Shown here: positions 8,554-17,624 of the stretch, in pieces | Position numbering within the stretch: position 1 is the stretch's first letter | Layout: the number at the start of each line of letters is the position of its first letter | NCBI GenBank assembly: GCA_027485235.1 | Contig: JAIXRJ010000038.1 | Coordinates: 1-64,000, forward strand | Source of the DNA: Comamonadaceae bacterium | GTDB lineage: Bacteria > Pseudomonadota > Gammaproteobacteria > Burkholderiales > Burkholderiaceae_C | Length of the DNA stretch: 64,000 nt | Direction: 5' to 3' | Translations under genes and position numbers: made by a program | The notes under the pieces: generated by a model | Database searches by the model: none | Told to the model about the DNA's origin: nothing | What the model saw: only the letters and a program-made list of their open reading frames with translations

Positions 8554-9045
8554 ATGAAACACATCATCGCTGTACTGATTGAAAACGAAGCGGGCGCCTT
8601 GTCCCGCGTGGTGGGGCTGTTTTCGGCCCGCGGCTACAACATCGAGTCTTTGACCGTGGCCCCGACCGAAGACCCCAGTCTGTCGCGCATGACCGTCCAG
8701 ACCACCGGTTCTGACGATGTCATTGAGCAGATCACCAAGCACCTGAACCGCCTGATTGAGGTTGTGAAGGTGGTGGACCTGACCGAAGGCGCCTACACCG
8801 AGCGCGAGTTGATGCTCGTGAAGGTGCGCGCCGTGGGCAAGGAACGCGAAGAAATGAAACGCATGGCCGACATCTTTCGCGGCCGTGTGATCGACGTTAC
8901 CGACAAGAGCTACACCATTGAGCTGACCGGTGACCAGACCAAGAACGACGCCTTTTTGGAGGCGATCGACCGCAGTGCCATTTTGGAGACCGTGCGCACC
9001 GGTGCATGCGGTATCGGGCGCGGCGAGCGCATCTTGCGCGTCTAA
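8554..9045 (+). CDS. ilvH: Acetolactate synthase, small regulatory subunit
   Basis: This 163-residue regulatory subunit binds valine and activates the catalytic subunit. The N-terminal ACT domain (about 1-75) starts MKHIIAVLIENEAGALSRV, and the C-terminal AHAS regulatory domain (about 85-160) contains RGRVIDVTDKSYTIELTG. The ATG at 8554 follows an AGAGGA ribosome binding site at about 8540 and starts exactly at the first ACT strand, so an in-frame upstream extension is rejected. ilvC follows after 40 bases. Confidence 0.96.
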   Translation: MKHIIAVLIENEAGALSRVVGLFSARGYNIESLTVAPTEDPSLSRMTVQTTGSDDVIEQITKHLNRLIEVVKVVDLTEGAYTERELMLVKVRAVGKEREEMKRMADIFRGRVIDVTDKSYTIELTGDQTKNDAFLEAIDRSAILETVRTGACGIGRGERILRV

Positions 9046-9058
9046 ACTCAAACCTTGA

Positions 9059-10102
<1,044 letters not shown>

Positions 10103-10127
10103 TCTGGGCCTTTGGGCAAGATGGAAG

Positions 10128-10151
10128 AAGGCCACTGCGGTGGCCTTTTTT
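10128..10151 (+). terminator. Rho-independent terminator after ilvC
   Basis: An 8-bp stem AAGGCCAC/GTGGCCTT with a TGCG loop is followed by a T-run. It closes ilvIHC before pssA. Confidence 0.85.
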
Positions 10152-10221
10152 CTTGGCTGCGTGGACTGCCGTAAACTTCACTTGCAAGGGATGGCTCCGT
10201 AAAACGCAACTGGAAAAGACG

Positions 10222-11043
10222 ATGAGCAAAATCAACGAACAAAACACGGCCGAAGAGGCTGAGTTTGCGCCCCCCGTGCGCAAACCTTCCAAGGGCATTT
10301 ACATGCTGCCCAATATGGTCACTTTGGCGGCCCTTTTTGGGGGGTTTTATGCCATTGTCATGGCCATCAATGGCCGTTTTGATCTGGCCACCGTGGGTAT
10401 ATTCAGCGCCATGGTGCTCGACAGTCTGGATGGCCGCGTCGCCCGCTTGACCAACACCCAAAGTGCCTTTGGCGAACAGATGGATTCCTTGTCTGACATG
10501 GTGTCGTTCGGGGCGGCCCCCGCTTTGATTGCGTATGTTTGGACCCTCAAAGAACTCGGGCGTTGGGGTTGGATCGCTGCATTTGTGTATTGCGCCTGCG
10601 CTGCGCTGCGTCTGGCGCGCTTCAACGTCAACACGGCGGTGGTCGACAAGCGTTATTTCCAGGGCTTGCCTTCGCCTGCGGCAGCGGCCTTGGTGATGGG
10701 TTTTGTCTGGATCATGTTTGAAAACGCTGTGCCTGCCAAAGCCGTGTCCTGGGGGATGTTTGCCGTGTGCCTGTTTTCGGGCCTCTCGATGGTGACCAAT
10801 GTGCCGTTTTACAGTTTCAAGGACATGCACATGAAAAAGAGCGTGCCTTTTGCCACACTGGTGCTGGTGGCCTTGGGCATTGCGGCAGTGAACATCGATC
10901 CACCCACCGTCTTGTTCGGTTCGTTTGTGGCTTATGGTGTCAGTGGCTACGTGATCTACGTCTGGCGCAAGGCCAAAGGGCAGCCCACCAGCATGATCAG
11001 TACCTCCACCGACGAGCCCGACGAGCGGGGCTTGCACCAGTGA
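10222..11043 (+). CDS. pssA: CDP-diacylglycerol-serine O-phosphatidyltransferase
   Basis: This 273-residue membrane enzyme makes phosphatidylserine, the precursor of phosphatidylethanolamine. The CDP-alcohol phosphatidyltransferase signature is complete: DG..AR followed by G...D...D, in the stretch DSLDGRVARL to GEQMDSLSD at about residues 70-92. Several transmembrane helices follow. The ATG at 10222 (MSKINEQN) is preferred over an upstream in-frame start that runs through the ilvC terminator region. It sits between ilvC and leuA, a common neighbourhood in Burkholderiales. Confidence 0.94.
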   Translation: MSKINEQNTAEEAEFAPPVRKPSKGIYMLPNMVTLAALFGGFYAIVMAINGRFDLATVGIFSAMVLDSLDGRVARLTNTQSAFGEQMDSLSDMVSFGAAPALIAYVWTLKELGRWGWIAAFVYCACAALRLARFNVNTAVVDKRYFQGLPSPAAAALVMGFVWIMFENAVPAKAVSWGMFAVCLFSGLSMVTNVPFYSFKDMHMKKSVPFATLVLVALGIAAVNIDPPTVLFGSFVAYGVSGYVIYVWRKAKGQPTSMISTSTDEPDERGLHQ

Positions 11044-11076
11044 TGTCAACTGCAAGACAGTTCGGACTTTGAACTG

Positions 11077-11085
11077 TGCTACATT
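11077..11085 (+). promoter_or_regulatory. Putative extended -10 promoter of the leuA leader
   Basis: TGCTACATT fits an extended -10 element (TG, one base, then TACATT at 11080-11085). A start about 7 bases on would fall at 11091-11093, at the ATG of the leader peptide. No convincing -35 box is seen at the usual spacing. Confidence 0.4.
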
Positions 11086-11091
11086 ATTTTG

Positions 11092-11145
11092 ATGAACTTT
11101 CCTCTGTTTGCACTGCTGCTAGCGCCCCACGGGCGGGATGTGTAG
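11092..11145 (+). CDS. leuL: Candidate leucine leader peptide (17 aa)
   Basis: A 17-codon frame encodes MNFPLFALLLAPHGRDV and stops at TAG 11143-11145. Three consecutive leucine codons (CTG CTG CTA, 11113-11121) and one further CTG lie upstream of a terminator hairpin and leuA. There is no Shine-Dalgarno sequence before the ATG, and the predicted transcription start almost coincides with it, so a leaderless start is possible. A 5-bp hairpin (CGCCC/GGGCG, 11123-11135) follows the leucine codons directly. The functional reading rests on layout only. Confidence 0.7.
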   Translation: MNFPLFALLLAPHGRDV

Positions 11146-11164
11146 CGCACGCAAACATTTTCCC

Positions 11165-11205
11165 AAAAGGCCCGTATGCCATCCGCAACGGGCCTTTTGC
11201 ATTTT
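11165..11205 (+). terminator. Candidate leuA attenuator hairpin
   Basis: AAAAGGCCCGT (11165-11175) pairs with ACGGGCCTTTT (11188-11198), 11 bp, followed by a T-rich tract (GCATTTTT). The 5' arm segment GCCCGT (11170-11175) is also complementary to ACGGGC at 11129-11134 inside the leader peptide, giving a possible antiterminator. leuA starts 43 bases downstream. Confidence 0.7.
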
Positions 11206-11240
11206 TGCTTGGACTTGCGGATTTTTGACCAGGAGTGAAC

Positions 11241-12779
11241 ATGACTGACAAACTGATTATTTTCGACACCACCTTGCGAGACGGCGAGCAATCGCCCGGC
11301 GCCTCCATGACCCGTGACGAGAAGCTGCGCATTGCCCGCCAACTGGAGCGTCTGCGCGTGGACGTGATCGAAGCCGGTTTTGCGGCCAGCTCCAACGGCG
11401 ATTTTGAGGCGGTCAAAGCCATTGCCGATGCGATCAAGGATTCCACCATTTGCTCTTTGTCTCGTGCCAATGACCGCGACATCTCTCGCGCCGCCGAAGC
11501 CCTGAAAGGGGCCAACAGCGGACGCATCCACACCTTCATTGCCACTTCGCCCTTGCACATGGAAAAGAAGCTGCGCATGACACCCGACCAAGTGTTTGAG
11601 CAAGCCAAGCAGTCGGTGCGCTTTGCCCGAAACCTGGTGGGTGATGTGGAATTCAGTCCGGAAGATGGTTACCGCAGTGACATGGATTTCCTGTGTCGCA
11701 TCCTGGAGGCCGTGATCGCCGAGGGGGCCAGCACCATCAACGTGCCCGACACCGTGGGTTACGCGGTGCCCGAGCTCTATGGTGAGTTCATCCGCACTTT
11801 GCGCGAGCGCATTCCCAACTCGGACAAAGCGATCTGGTCGGTGCATTGCCACAATGATTTGGGCATGGCGGTGGCCAACTCGCTGGCCGGCGTGAAGATC
11901 GGCGGCGCACGCCAGGTCGAGTGCACCATCAATGGGTTGGGTGAGCGCGCAGGCAATTGCTCGCTGGAGGAAGTGGTCATGGCCGTGAAGACGCGCCGTG
12001 ACTATTTTGGTCTGGATGTGGGCATCGATGCGAGCCACATTCTGGCCGCCAGCCGCATGGTCAGCCAAACCACCGGTTTTGTGGTTCAGCCCAATAAAGC
12101 GGTGGTGGGTGCGAACGCTTTTGCACATGCCTCGGGCATCCATCAAGACGGCGTCCTCAAGGCCCGCGACACCTATGAAATCATGCGGGCGGAAGATGTG
12201 GGCTGGTCCCACAACAAAATCGTGTTGGGCAAACTCAGCGGCCGCAACGCCTTCAAACAACGTTTGGAAGATTTGGGCGTGACCCTGGACAGCGAGACCG
12301 AAATCAACAACGCTTTCGCCAAGTTCAAAGAGTTGGCCGATCGCAAGAGTGAGATCTTTGACGAAGACATCTTGGCTTTGGTCAGCGATGAAAGTGTCAG
12401 CACCGAAAAAGAGCAGTACGGCTTTGTCTCGATGTCCCAGCACAGCGAAACCGGCGAGCGCCCACATGCGGCCGTGGTTTTCACGGTCGAGGGCAAGGAA
12501 GTGAGTACCGAGTCGGATGGCAATGGCCCGGTGGATGCCTCCCTGAAGGCGATCGAGTCGCATGTCAAAAGTGGCGCGGAAATGGTGCTGTATTCGGTCA
12601 ACGCCATCAGCGGTTCTACGGAAAGCCAAGGCGAAGTGACGGTGCGTTTGCAAAACAGCGGGCGGGTCGTCAATGGGGTGGGTTCGGACCCCGATATCGT
12701 TGTGGCTTCGGCCAAGGCCTACCTCAGTGCACTGAACAAGCTCCAAAGCAAAGCGGACAGGGTGGCGGCGCAAGGTTAA
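11241..12779 (+). CDS. leuA: 2-isopropylmalate synthase
   Basis: This 512-residue enzyme condenses 2-oxoisovalerate with acetyl-CoA, the committed step of leucine synthesis. The HMGL-like TIM barrel starts with [15 protein letters not shown] (about residues 9-23). The metal-binding [17 protein letters not shown] is near 203-219, and the C-terminal allosteric LeuA dimer domain covers about 390-505. The ATG at 11241 is chosen over the GTG at 11235 because the AGGAG site (11231-11235) has correct spacing only to the ATG. Expression is probably attenuation-controlled by the leader upstream. Confidence 0.96.
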   Translation: MTDKLIIFDTTLRDGEQSPGASMTRDEKLRIARQLERLRVDVIEAGFAASSNGDFEAVKAIADAIKDSTICSLSRANDRDISRAAEALKGANSGRIHTFIATSPLHMEKKLRMTPDQVFEQAKQSVRFARNLVGDVEFSPEDGYRSDMDFLCRILEAVIAEGASTINVPDTVGYAVPELYGEFIRTLRERIPNSDKAIWSVHCHNDLGMAVANSLAGVKIGGARQVECTINGLGERAGNCSLEEVVMAVKTRRDYFGLDVGIDASHILAASRMVSQTTGFVVQPNKAVVGANAFAHASGIHQDGVLKARDTYEIMRAEDVGWSHNKIVLGKLSGRNAFKQRLEDLGVTLDSETEINNAFAKFKELADRKSEIFDEDILALVSDESVSTEKEQYGFVSMSQHSETGERPHAAVVFTVEGKEVSTESDGNGPVDASLKAIESHVKSGAEMVLYSVNAISGSTESQGEVTVRLQNSGRVVNGVGSDPDIVVASAKAYLSALNKLQSKADRVAAQG

Positions 12780-12812
12780 ATGACACATTAAGAATTACTT
12801 TTTAACTTCATG

Positions 12813-12858
12813 AAAGTCACGCAAGTTATTGTTCTTGCGTGACTTTTTGCTTTTTTAT
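12813..12858 (+). terminator. Rho-independent terminator after leuA
   Basis: A perfect 13-bp stem, AAAGTCACGCAAG (12813-12825) with CTTGCGTGACTTT (12834-12846), has an 8-base loop and is followed by TT, GC and six Ts. Confidence 0.9.
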
Positions 12859-12876
12859 AGACTCTGGTGTTATATT
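12847..12876 (+). promoter_or_regulatory. Putative promoter of the endopeptidase gene
   Basis: TTGCTT at 12847-12852 and TATATT at 12871-12876 are separated by 18 bases, just after the leuA terminator stem. Confidence 0.4.
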
Positions 12877-12904
12877 CAAACCCAATGTTGAAACACAAAC
12901 CGCA

Positions 12905-14008
12905 ATGCGATTGAATTCAACCTCAATGAACACTTTCAGATCCACTTGGACCCAGCGCATCTCAGCGGTGTTCCTGGCCGCGCTGTTGGGGGTTTTCTTG
13001 TTGGCGCCTGTGTTGGCCGAGGCCAATTCCAACAACACACCGAAGTCCAAGCGAACAGCCTCTGCTTCGGCCAAACCTGGCAAAAGCGTCCCCAAAACGG
13101 TTTCCAAAAAAACCAGCCGCAAACCCTTGGCGGCCAAGCGCACCGTTCAGGTGAATGCCATGACCGCAGCACCAGTGCGTGCTTCTTTCGGACAGATGGC
13201 TGGCTTGCGTGGCACATCCGATCCCCTTGACTTGCATTCCAGTGTGGCCTTGGTGATCGATCAAGACACCCGTGAAGTGTTGCTGAGCAAGAACGATCAA
13301 GCGGTCTTGCCCATAGCCTCATTGACCAAGTTGATGACCGGTTTGGTGATTTCTGATGCGCAACTGCCGATGTCCGAGATGATTGCCATCACCCAAGCCG
13401 ATGTCGACACCGAAAAAGGCAGCTCTTCCCGTCTGGCGGTGGGCTCCGTGCTGAGCCGTGGTGATCTGTTGCATTTGGCCCTCATGTCCAGCGAGAACCG
13501 TGCCGCACATGCTTTGGGGCGTACCTTTCCGGGCGGCCTCGACACCTTTGTCTCGCGCATGAATTCACGTGCCAGTTCACTGGGCATGCGCGACACCCGC
13601 TACGTGGAGCCGACAGGTTTGTCCAGCAAGAATCAGTCCAGCGCGATGGATTTGGCCACCTTGGTTGGTGCGGCCTACAAAGAGCCTTTGTTGCGCGAAC
13701 TGTCCACTTCTCATGGCCGCGAGATTGCTGTGGGGCACCGCACTTTGCAGTACAACAACACCAACCGCTTGGTCAAGAGCCCACAATGGGACATTGGTTT
13801 GCAAAAAACCGGTTACATCTCGGAGGCTGGCCAATGCTTGGTGATGCAGGCCCAGGTTTCCGGACGCAAACTGATCATGGTATTTTTGGATTCTGCGGGC
13901 AAGCTCAGTCGAATCGGCGATGCGGAGCGTGTTCGCCGTTGGCTTGAAAAACCTGGTTCTGTGACGGGCAGCAAGCACACCGCGTTTTCTGAACAGCAGC
14001 CGAGCTGA
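12905..14008 (+). CDS. pbpG: D-alanyl-D-alanine endopeptidase (PBP7-like, peptidase S11)
   Basis: From the ATG at 12905 this is a 367-residue periplasmic serine peptidase that cleaves peptidoglycan cross-links. The three penicillin-binding motifs are present: SLTK (139-142), SEN (196-198) and KTG (301-303). A signal peptide (FLAALLGVFLLAPVLAEA) is followed by an unusually long lysine/serine/alanine-rich linker of about 50 residues before the catalytic domain. A second ATG at 12926 is an equally good start; neither has a clear ribosome binding site. The symbol rests on similarity to E. coli PBP7. Confidence 0.85.
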   Translation: MRLNSTSMNTFRSTWTQRISAVFLAALLGVFLLAPVLAEANSNNTPKSKRTASASAKPGKSVPKTVSKKTSRKPLAAKRTVQVNAMTAAPVRASFGQMAGLRGTSDPLDLHSSVALVIDQDTREVLLSKNDQAVLPIASLTKLMTGLVISDAQLPMSEMIAITQADVDTEKGSSSRLAVGSVLSRGDLLHLALMSSENRAAHALGRTFPGGLDTFVSRMNSRASSLGMRDTRYVEPTGLSSKNQSSAMDLATLVGAAYKEPLLRELSTSHGREIAVGHRTLQYNNTNRLVKSPQWDIGLQKTGYISEAGQCLVMQAQVSGRKLIMVFLDSAGKLSRIGDAERVRRWLEKPGSVTGSKHTAFSEQQPS

Positions 14009-14022
14009 ACAGCACTACTCAA

Positions 14023-14048
14023 AAAAAAGCGCCGAAAGGCGCTTTTTT
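14023..14048. terminator. Bidirectional terminator
   Basis: AAAAAAGCGCC and GGCGCTTTTTT form an 11-bp stem around a GAAA loop, with A- and T-tracts on both sides. It serves the convergent endopeptidase and IclR genes. Confidence 0.9.
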
Positions 14049-14058
14049 GCGTTCTGAT

Positions 14059-14838
14059 TCAGCGCTTGGCATCGTGTCCCAATGTGGCCGAGATTTCTCT
14101 CGCCGCGCTTTGCAATTTGGGCAGCCAACCTTCGTCGAGTCGATCGGCGGGGGCAGAGATCGACAGGCCAGCCAGCAACTTGCCTTGGTCGTCGTAGATG
14201 CCTGCTGCGATGCAGCGGACACCCAATTCCAACTCTTCGTTGTCTCGCGCGATGCCGTATTGTTTGATTCTGCTCAGTTCCCGTTCCAGGACTTGGAGGT
14301 GGGTGATGCTGTTGCGGGTTTGGCCGGACAAGCCAGTGCGTGTTGCATAAGAGCGCACGCGCAAAGGATCGTCTGCGGCCAAAAAGAGTTTGCCCACAGA
14401 AGTCAAATGAAGCGGTGCCCGGCCACCAATGGCGCGCACCACCTGCATCCCAGACCGTTCGCTGAAGGCACGCTCGATGTAGACGATTTCGTCCCCTTGC
14501 CGCATGCTGAGGTTGACGGGTTGTTGGATCAGTTTGTGCAACTCGCGCATGGGCGCCAACGCGGCATCGCGCACATTCAAGCGCCCTTTGACCAGGTTGC
14601 CCAGTTCCAGCAAGCGCATGCCCAAACGGTAGTGTCCAGCTTCAGGGCGATCCACAAACCGCCCAGTGGCCAGGTCGTTCAAAATCCTGTGGGCGGTGGA
14701 GGGGTGCAAACCCGTTTTTTCACTGATCTCCTTGAGTGAGATGGCCTCTTCGCGGGAGGCGAGCACATCGATCAGCGAGAACATGCGTTCGATGACTTGG
14801 ATCGTTGGCGTGGGCGTGAGGGCGTTTTCTTTTTTCAT
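14059..14838 (-). CDS. IclR family transcriptional regulator
   Basis: This 259-residue protein has an N-terminal winged helix-turn-helix (about 15-75, with SLKEISEKTGLHPSTAHRIL) and a C-terminal effector-binding GAF-like domain (about 90-250, including GKLFLAADDP and ELELGVRCIAAGIYDDQGK). Neighbouring genes (an endopeptidase and bpt) are not typical metabolic targets, so the effector cannot be guessed. The start at 14838 gives a normal N-terminus for the family. Confidence 0.93.
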   Translation of the reverse strand: MKKENALTPTPTIQVIERMFSLIDVLASREEAISLKEISEKTGLHPSTAHRILNDLATGRFVDRPEAGHYRLGMRLLELGNLVKGRLNVRDAALAPMRELHKLIQQPVNLSMRQGDEIVYIERAFSERSGMQVVRAIGGRAPLHLTSVGKLFLAADDPLRVRSYATRTGLSGQTRNSITHLQVLERELSRIKQYGIARDNEELELGVRCIAAGIYDDQGKLLAGLSISAPADRLDEGWLPKLQSAAREISATLGHDAKR

Positions 14839-14891
14839 GCGTTTCAGAAAAATTCTGCTCTGATTTTACACTGTGAAAAATTATTCCCGGC

Positions 14892-15629
14892 TCAGGCCAA
14901 ACTTTGCCATTGCCCCTGTTGGCGGATTTCGCATGGCTGAAAGCGGGATTTGTATTGCATTTTGGCGCTGCCGCTGATCCAGTAACCCAAGTACACATAG
15001 GACAGCTGCATGGCGCGAGCCTGCGCGATTTGCCAAAGCACACCGTAGGTGCCGTAACTGGCGTTCTCATCGGGTTCATAAAAAGTGTAGACCGCCGACA
15101 GGCCGTGGTTCAACACATCCACGATGCTGACCATTTTGAGTGCGCCCGGGACGCCATCGCTGGCGGGTTCACGAAATTCAACGATGCGGGAATTGACGCG
15201 GCTTTGCAGCAAGAATTGGCTGTACTGATCGATGCTGTCATGGTCCATGCCGCCGCCAGCGTGGCGCTCATTTTGATAACGCAAGTACAGGTCGTAGTGT
15301 TCCTGATCGAAACGCAATTCCACGACCCGCACCTGCAAATGATGATGGGCCCGCTGCGCCCGCCGCTGACTGCGATCGGGTTTGAATTGCGCCACCTTCA
15401 CGCGCAAAGGCAAGCAAGCTTGACAGCCATCGCAATAGGGCCGGTAAGTGAACAAGCCACTGCGGCGAAAGCCTTGTTCCACCAGCTCGGCGTACACCTC
15501 GTTGTGAATCAGATGACTGGGCGTGGCCACTTGCGAGCGTGCTTGTCGCTGCGGCAGGTAGCTGCATTCGTAGGAGGCCGTTGCATAAAACTGCAGGGCC
15601 TGCAAAGGAAGGTCGTTCAGGTGCGTCAC
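14892..15629 (-). CDS. bpt: Aspartate/glutamate leucyltransferase (ATE/Bpt family)
   Basis: This 245-residue aminoacyl-tRNA-protein transferase adds leucine to N-terminal Asp or Glu, marking proteins for ClpS/ClpAP. Family hallmarks are present: [15 protein letters not shown] near the N-terminus, the cysteine cluster CDGCQAC at about residue 67, and the C-terminal [23 protein letters not shown] with YLGYWI. The start overlaps the end of aat by an ATGA (15626-15629), so both N-degron transferases are translationally coupled. Confidence 0.95.
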   Translation of the reverse strand: MTHLNDLPLQALQFYATASYECSYLPQRQARSQVATPSHLIHNEVYAELVEQGFRRSGLFTYRPYCDGCQACLPLRVKVAQFKPDRSQRRAQRAHHHLQVRVVELRFDQEHYDLYLRYQNERHAGGGMDHDSIDQYSQFLLQSRVNSRIVEFREPASDGVPGALKMVSIVDVLNHGLSAVYTFYEPDENASYGTYGVLWQIAQARAMQLSYVYLGYWISGSAKMQYKSRFQPCEIRQQGQWQSLA

Positions 15630-16396
15630 TCAGAGTTGTTCAAAGACGTGAATGCATCCAAGTATAGAGATTGCCCAGCCCAGTCCACATTGGGCAAAGT
15701 GCGGGCGTGTTCAAGTCCATGAATGAATTGAGCGCGTGGCATCTCGCGTGCGCCCATGGAGGCCAAATGCCCCGTTTTTTGTTGGCAGTCGATGGCCGTG
15801 ATGCCGTGCTTGAGGCAAACACTGACCAAACAAGCCAGTGCCATTTTGGAGCCGTCATCGATGGTGGTGAACATCGACTCTCCAAACACGGCATGGCCCA
15901 GCGCGATGAAATACAACCCGGCCACCAATTGACCATCCCGCCAGACTTCTGCGCTGTGTGCATGGCCTTGCCGATGCAGGTTTTCATAGGCATGGACCAT
16001 CTTGGGTACGATCCAGGTGCCTGTTTGTCCGGATCGGAGCGTGGTGGCGCAGCGGCGAATGACCTGGGAAAAGTCCCGGTCAAAACACAACTGGAAGTCA
16101 GGGCTCAACAAGTGGCGCTTGAGGCTTTGCCTCAAGGAACGTCGAAACCGAAACTCGGGCGTGGTCAAAACCATGCGGGGGTCCGGGCTCCACCACAGCA
16201 CAGGTTGTCCAGGGCTGAACCAAGGAAAGATGCCCTGACTGTAGGCCTCCAGCAAACGTGCAGGCGTCAAGTCTTGTCCGGCCGCGAGCAAGCCTGGCGC
16301 AGACGATGCAGGCCCCCAAGAGTGTGTCACCGGTGGCAAAGGTTCATCCGCCTCTATCCAGGGCAGTGCAGGCATGGGGTCGTTTTCAGACATCAT
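15626..16396 (-). CDS. aat: Leucyl/phenylalanyl-tRNA-protein transferase
   Basis: This 256-residue cytosolic enzyme conjugates Leu or Phe to N-terminal Arg/Lys, feeding the ClpS N-degron pathway. The core motifs are [25 protein letters not shown] (about residues 50-75) and the HAVFGESMF segment. ATGs at 16396 and 16393 are adjacent and cannot be separated; neither has a clear ribosome binding site. It forms a two-gene operon with bpt. Confidence 0.95.
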   Translation of the reverse strand: MMSENDPMPALPWIEADEPLPPVTHSWGPASSAPGLLAAGQDLTPARLLEAYSQGIFPWFSPGQPVLWWSPDPRMVLTTPEFRFRRSLRQSLKRHLLSPDFQLCFDRDFSQVIRRCATTLRSGQTGTWIVPKMVHAYENLHRQGHAHSAEVWRDGQLVAGLYFIALGHAVFGESMFTTIDDGSKMALACLVSVCLKHGITAIDCQQKTGHLASMGAREMPRAQFIHGLEHARTLPNVDWAGQSLYLDAFTSLNNSE

Positions 16397-16511
16397 GGGA
16401 TTAGACAATAGACAGGCGGTGTCCCCGCCGACTGTGCTTTGAGTTTATGCTCACCACGGAGGCGCGTACGGCGGGTCTGACCTGCAGCGCCGCAATGGCC
16501 GAGCCCAGGGA

Positions 16512-17312
16512 GTGCATGAATTGACCACCGATTTGCCTTTGAGCTGGCTGCAGCCTGACTGGCCTGTACCCAGCCATGTGCGCGCCCTGATGACCGATCG
16601 TCATGGCGGTCTATCGCAGGCACCTTTCGACAGCATGAACTTGGGCGACCATGTGGGGGACCGGCCTTCGGACGTCTTGTCTAACCGCCTTCGCTTGCAA
16701 GCCGCAGTGGGGCGGCGTCCCATCTTCTTACAGCAAGTGCATGGGGTGGACTGTTTGCGTGTCAATGCAGACTTGGCCGATGGGATGGCAGCCGATGCGA
16801 GTCTGTCGGTGTCCCCAGATGTGGCCTGCACCATCCTGGTGGCCGATTGTTTGCCAGTCTTGTTGTGTGATGCTGCGGGCACTTGGGTGGCCGCAGCCCA
16901 TGCCGGTTGGCGCGGTTTGGCCGGGCAGGGGGGCATTGGGGTTCTGGAGAAACTTGTTGCGCTCGCAGAACCCAGGCGGTCAGCACGCGAGGCGGTATTG
17001 GCCTGGCTGGGGCCCTGCATTGGCCCCCATGCTTTTGAGGTCGGTCCAGAAGTTCGGGCCGCTTTTTGCGATGGCGATGCACAAGCGGCTTCTTGTTTTG
17101 AGCCTGCAGCCAATGGGAAATTTCAAGCCGATCTGGCGGGACTGGCCCGGCAGCGCTTGCAGCGTTTGGGGCTCAGTCAGATTTTTGGCAATGACAGCCA
17201 AGCGGCTTGGTGCACCGCGACCCAAGCCTCACGCTTTTTCTCCCACCGACGTGATGGTCGCCTTTTCGGGCAGACCGGTCGCATGGCCGCTTGCATTTGG
17301 CTCGCGCTGTGA
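16512..17312 (+). CDS. pgeF: Peptidoglycan editing factor / purine nucleoside phosphorylase YfiH
   Basis: This 266-residue protein of the multicopper-oxidase-like laccase-domain (DUF152/LACC1) family is known as PgeF/YfiH and is linked to purine nucleoside phosphorolysis or peptidoglycan precursor editing. Metal-ligand motifs are visible: QQVHG, ADCLPVLL and AAHAGWRG, then GPCIGPHAFEV. The start is set at GTG 16512 because the reading frame and homology begin there; a later start is possible. Its last 84 bases overlap the convergent small membrane-protein gene. Confidence 0.9.
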   Translation: MHELTTDLPLSWLQPDWPVPSHVRALMTDRHGGLSQAPFDSMNLGDHVGDRPSDVLSNRLRLQAAVGRRPIFLQQVHGVDCLRVNADLADGMAADASLSVSPDVACTILVADCLPVLLCDAAGTWVAAAHAGWRGLAGQGGIGVLEKLVALAEPRRSAREAVLAWLGPCIGPHAFEVGPEVRAAFCDGDAQAASCFEPAANGKFQADLAGLARQRLQRLGLSQIFGNDSQAAWCTATQASRFFSHRRDGRLFGQTGRMAACIWLAL

Positions 17313-17531
17313 AGGAGCGTTTGCTGATGGATTCAGGGCCTCTTGTGACTGGCGGCGTATTTCTTTGCGGCGCAAAGGCGTGCCCATCAGGTAAATCACC
17401 AAGGACATCGGCAGCACCCCGTAAACGAGGAAGGTGACGATGGCCCCCATGACGGTGCCCTGTGAACTGAAGGCTTCAGCCAAAGCCATCAACAAAGTCA
17501 CATAAAACCATGCGATCACGATCAAATACAT
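17229..17531 (-). CDS. Small hypothetical membrane protein
   Basis: This 100-residue protein has two hydrophobic helices (about 1-20 and 27-48), then a basic turn (PLRRKEIRRQ) and a hydrophilic low-complexity tail. The tail is encoded antiparallel to the end of pgeF. It is divergent from phaC, with 93 bases between the starts. I do not recognise a functional family. Confidence 0.7.
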   Translation of the reverse strand: MYLIVIAWFYVTLLMALAEAFSSQGTVMGAIVTFLVYGVLPMSLVIYLMGTPLRRKEIRRQSQEALNPSANAPSQREPNASGHATGLPEKATITSVGEKA

Positions 17532-17624
17532 AATTTTTTTGCTTCTTGTAATTTAGGCGACAACGAATTGACTGATACTGCAGACGTTGGAAATTAAAAA
17601 AACGCTCAACAGAGGAGACAAAGA

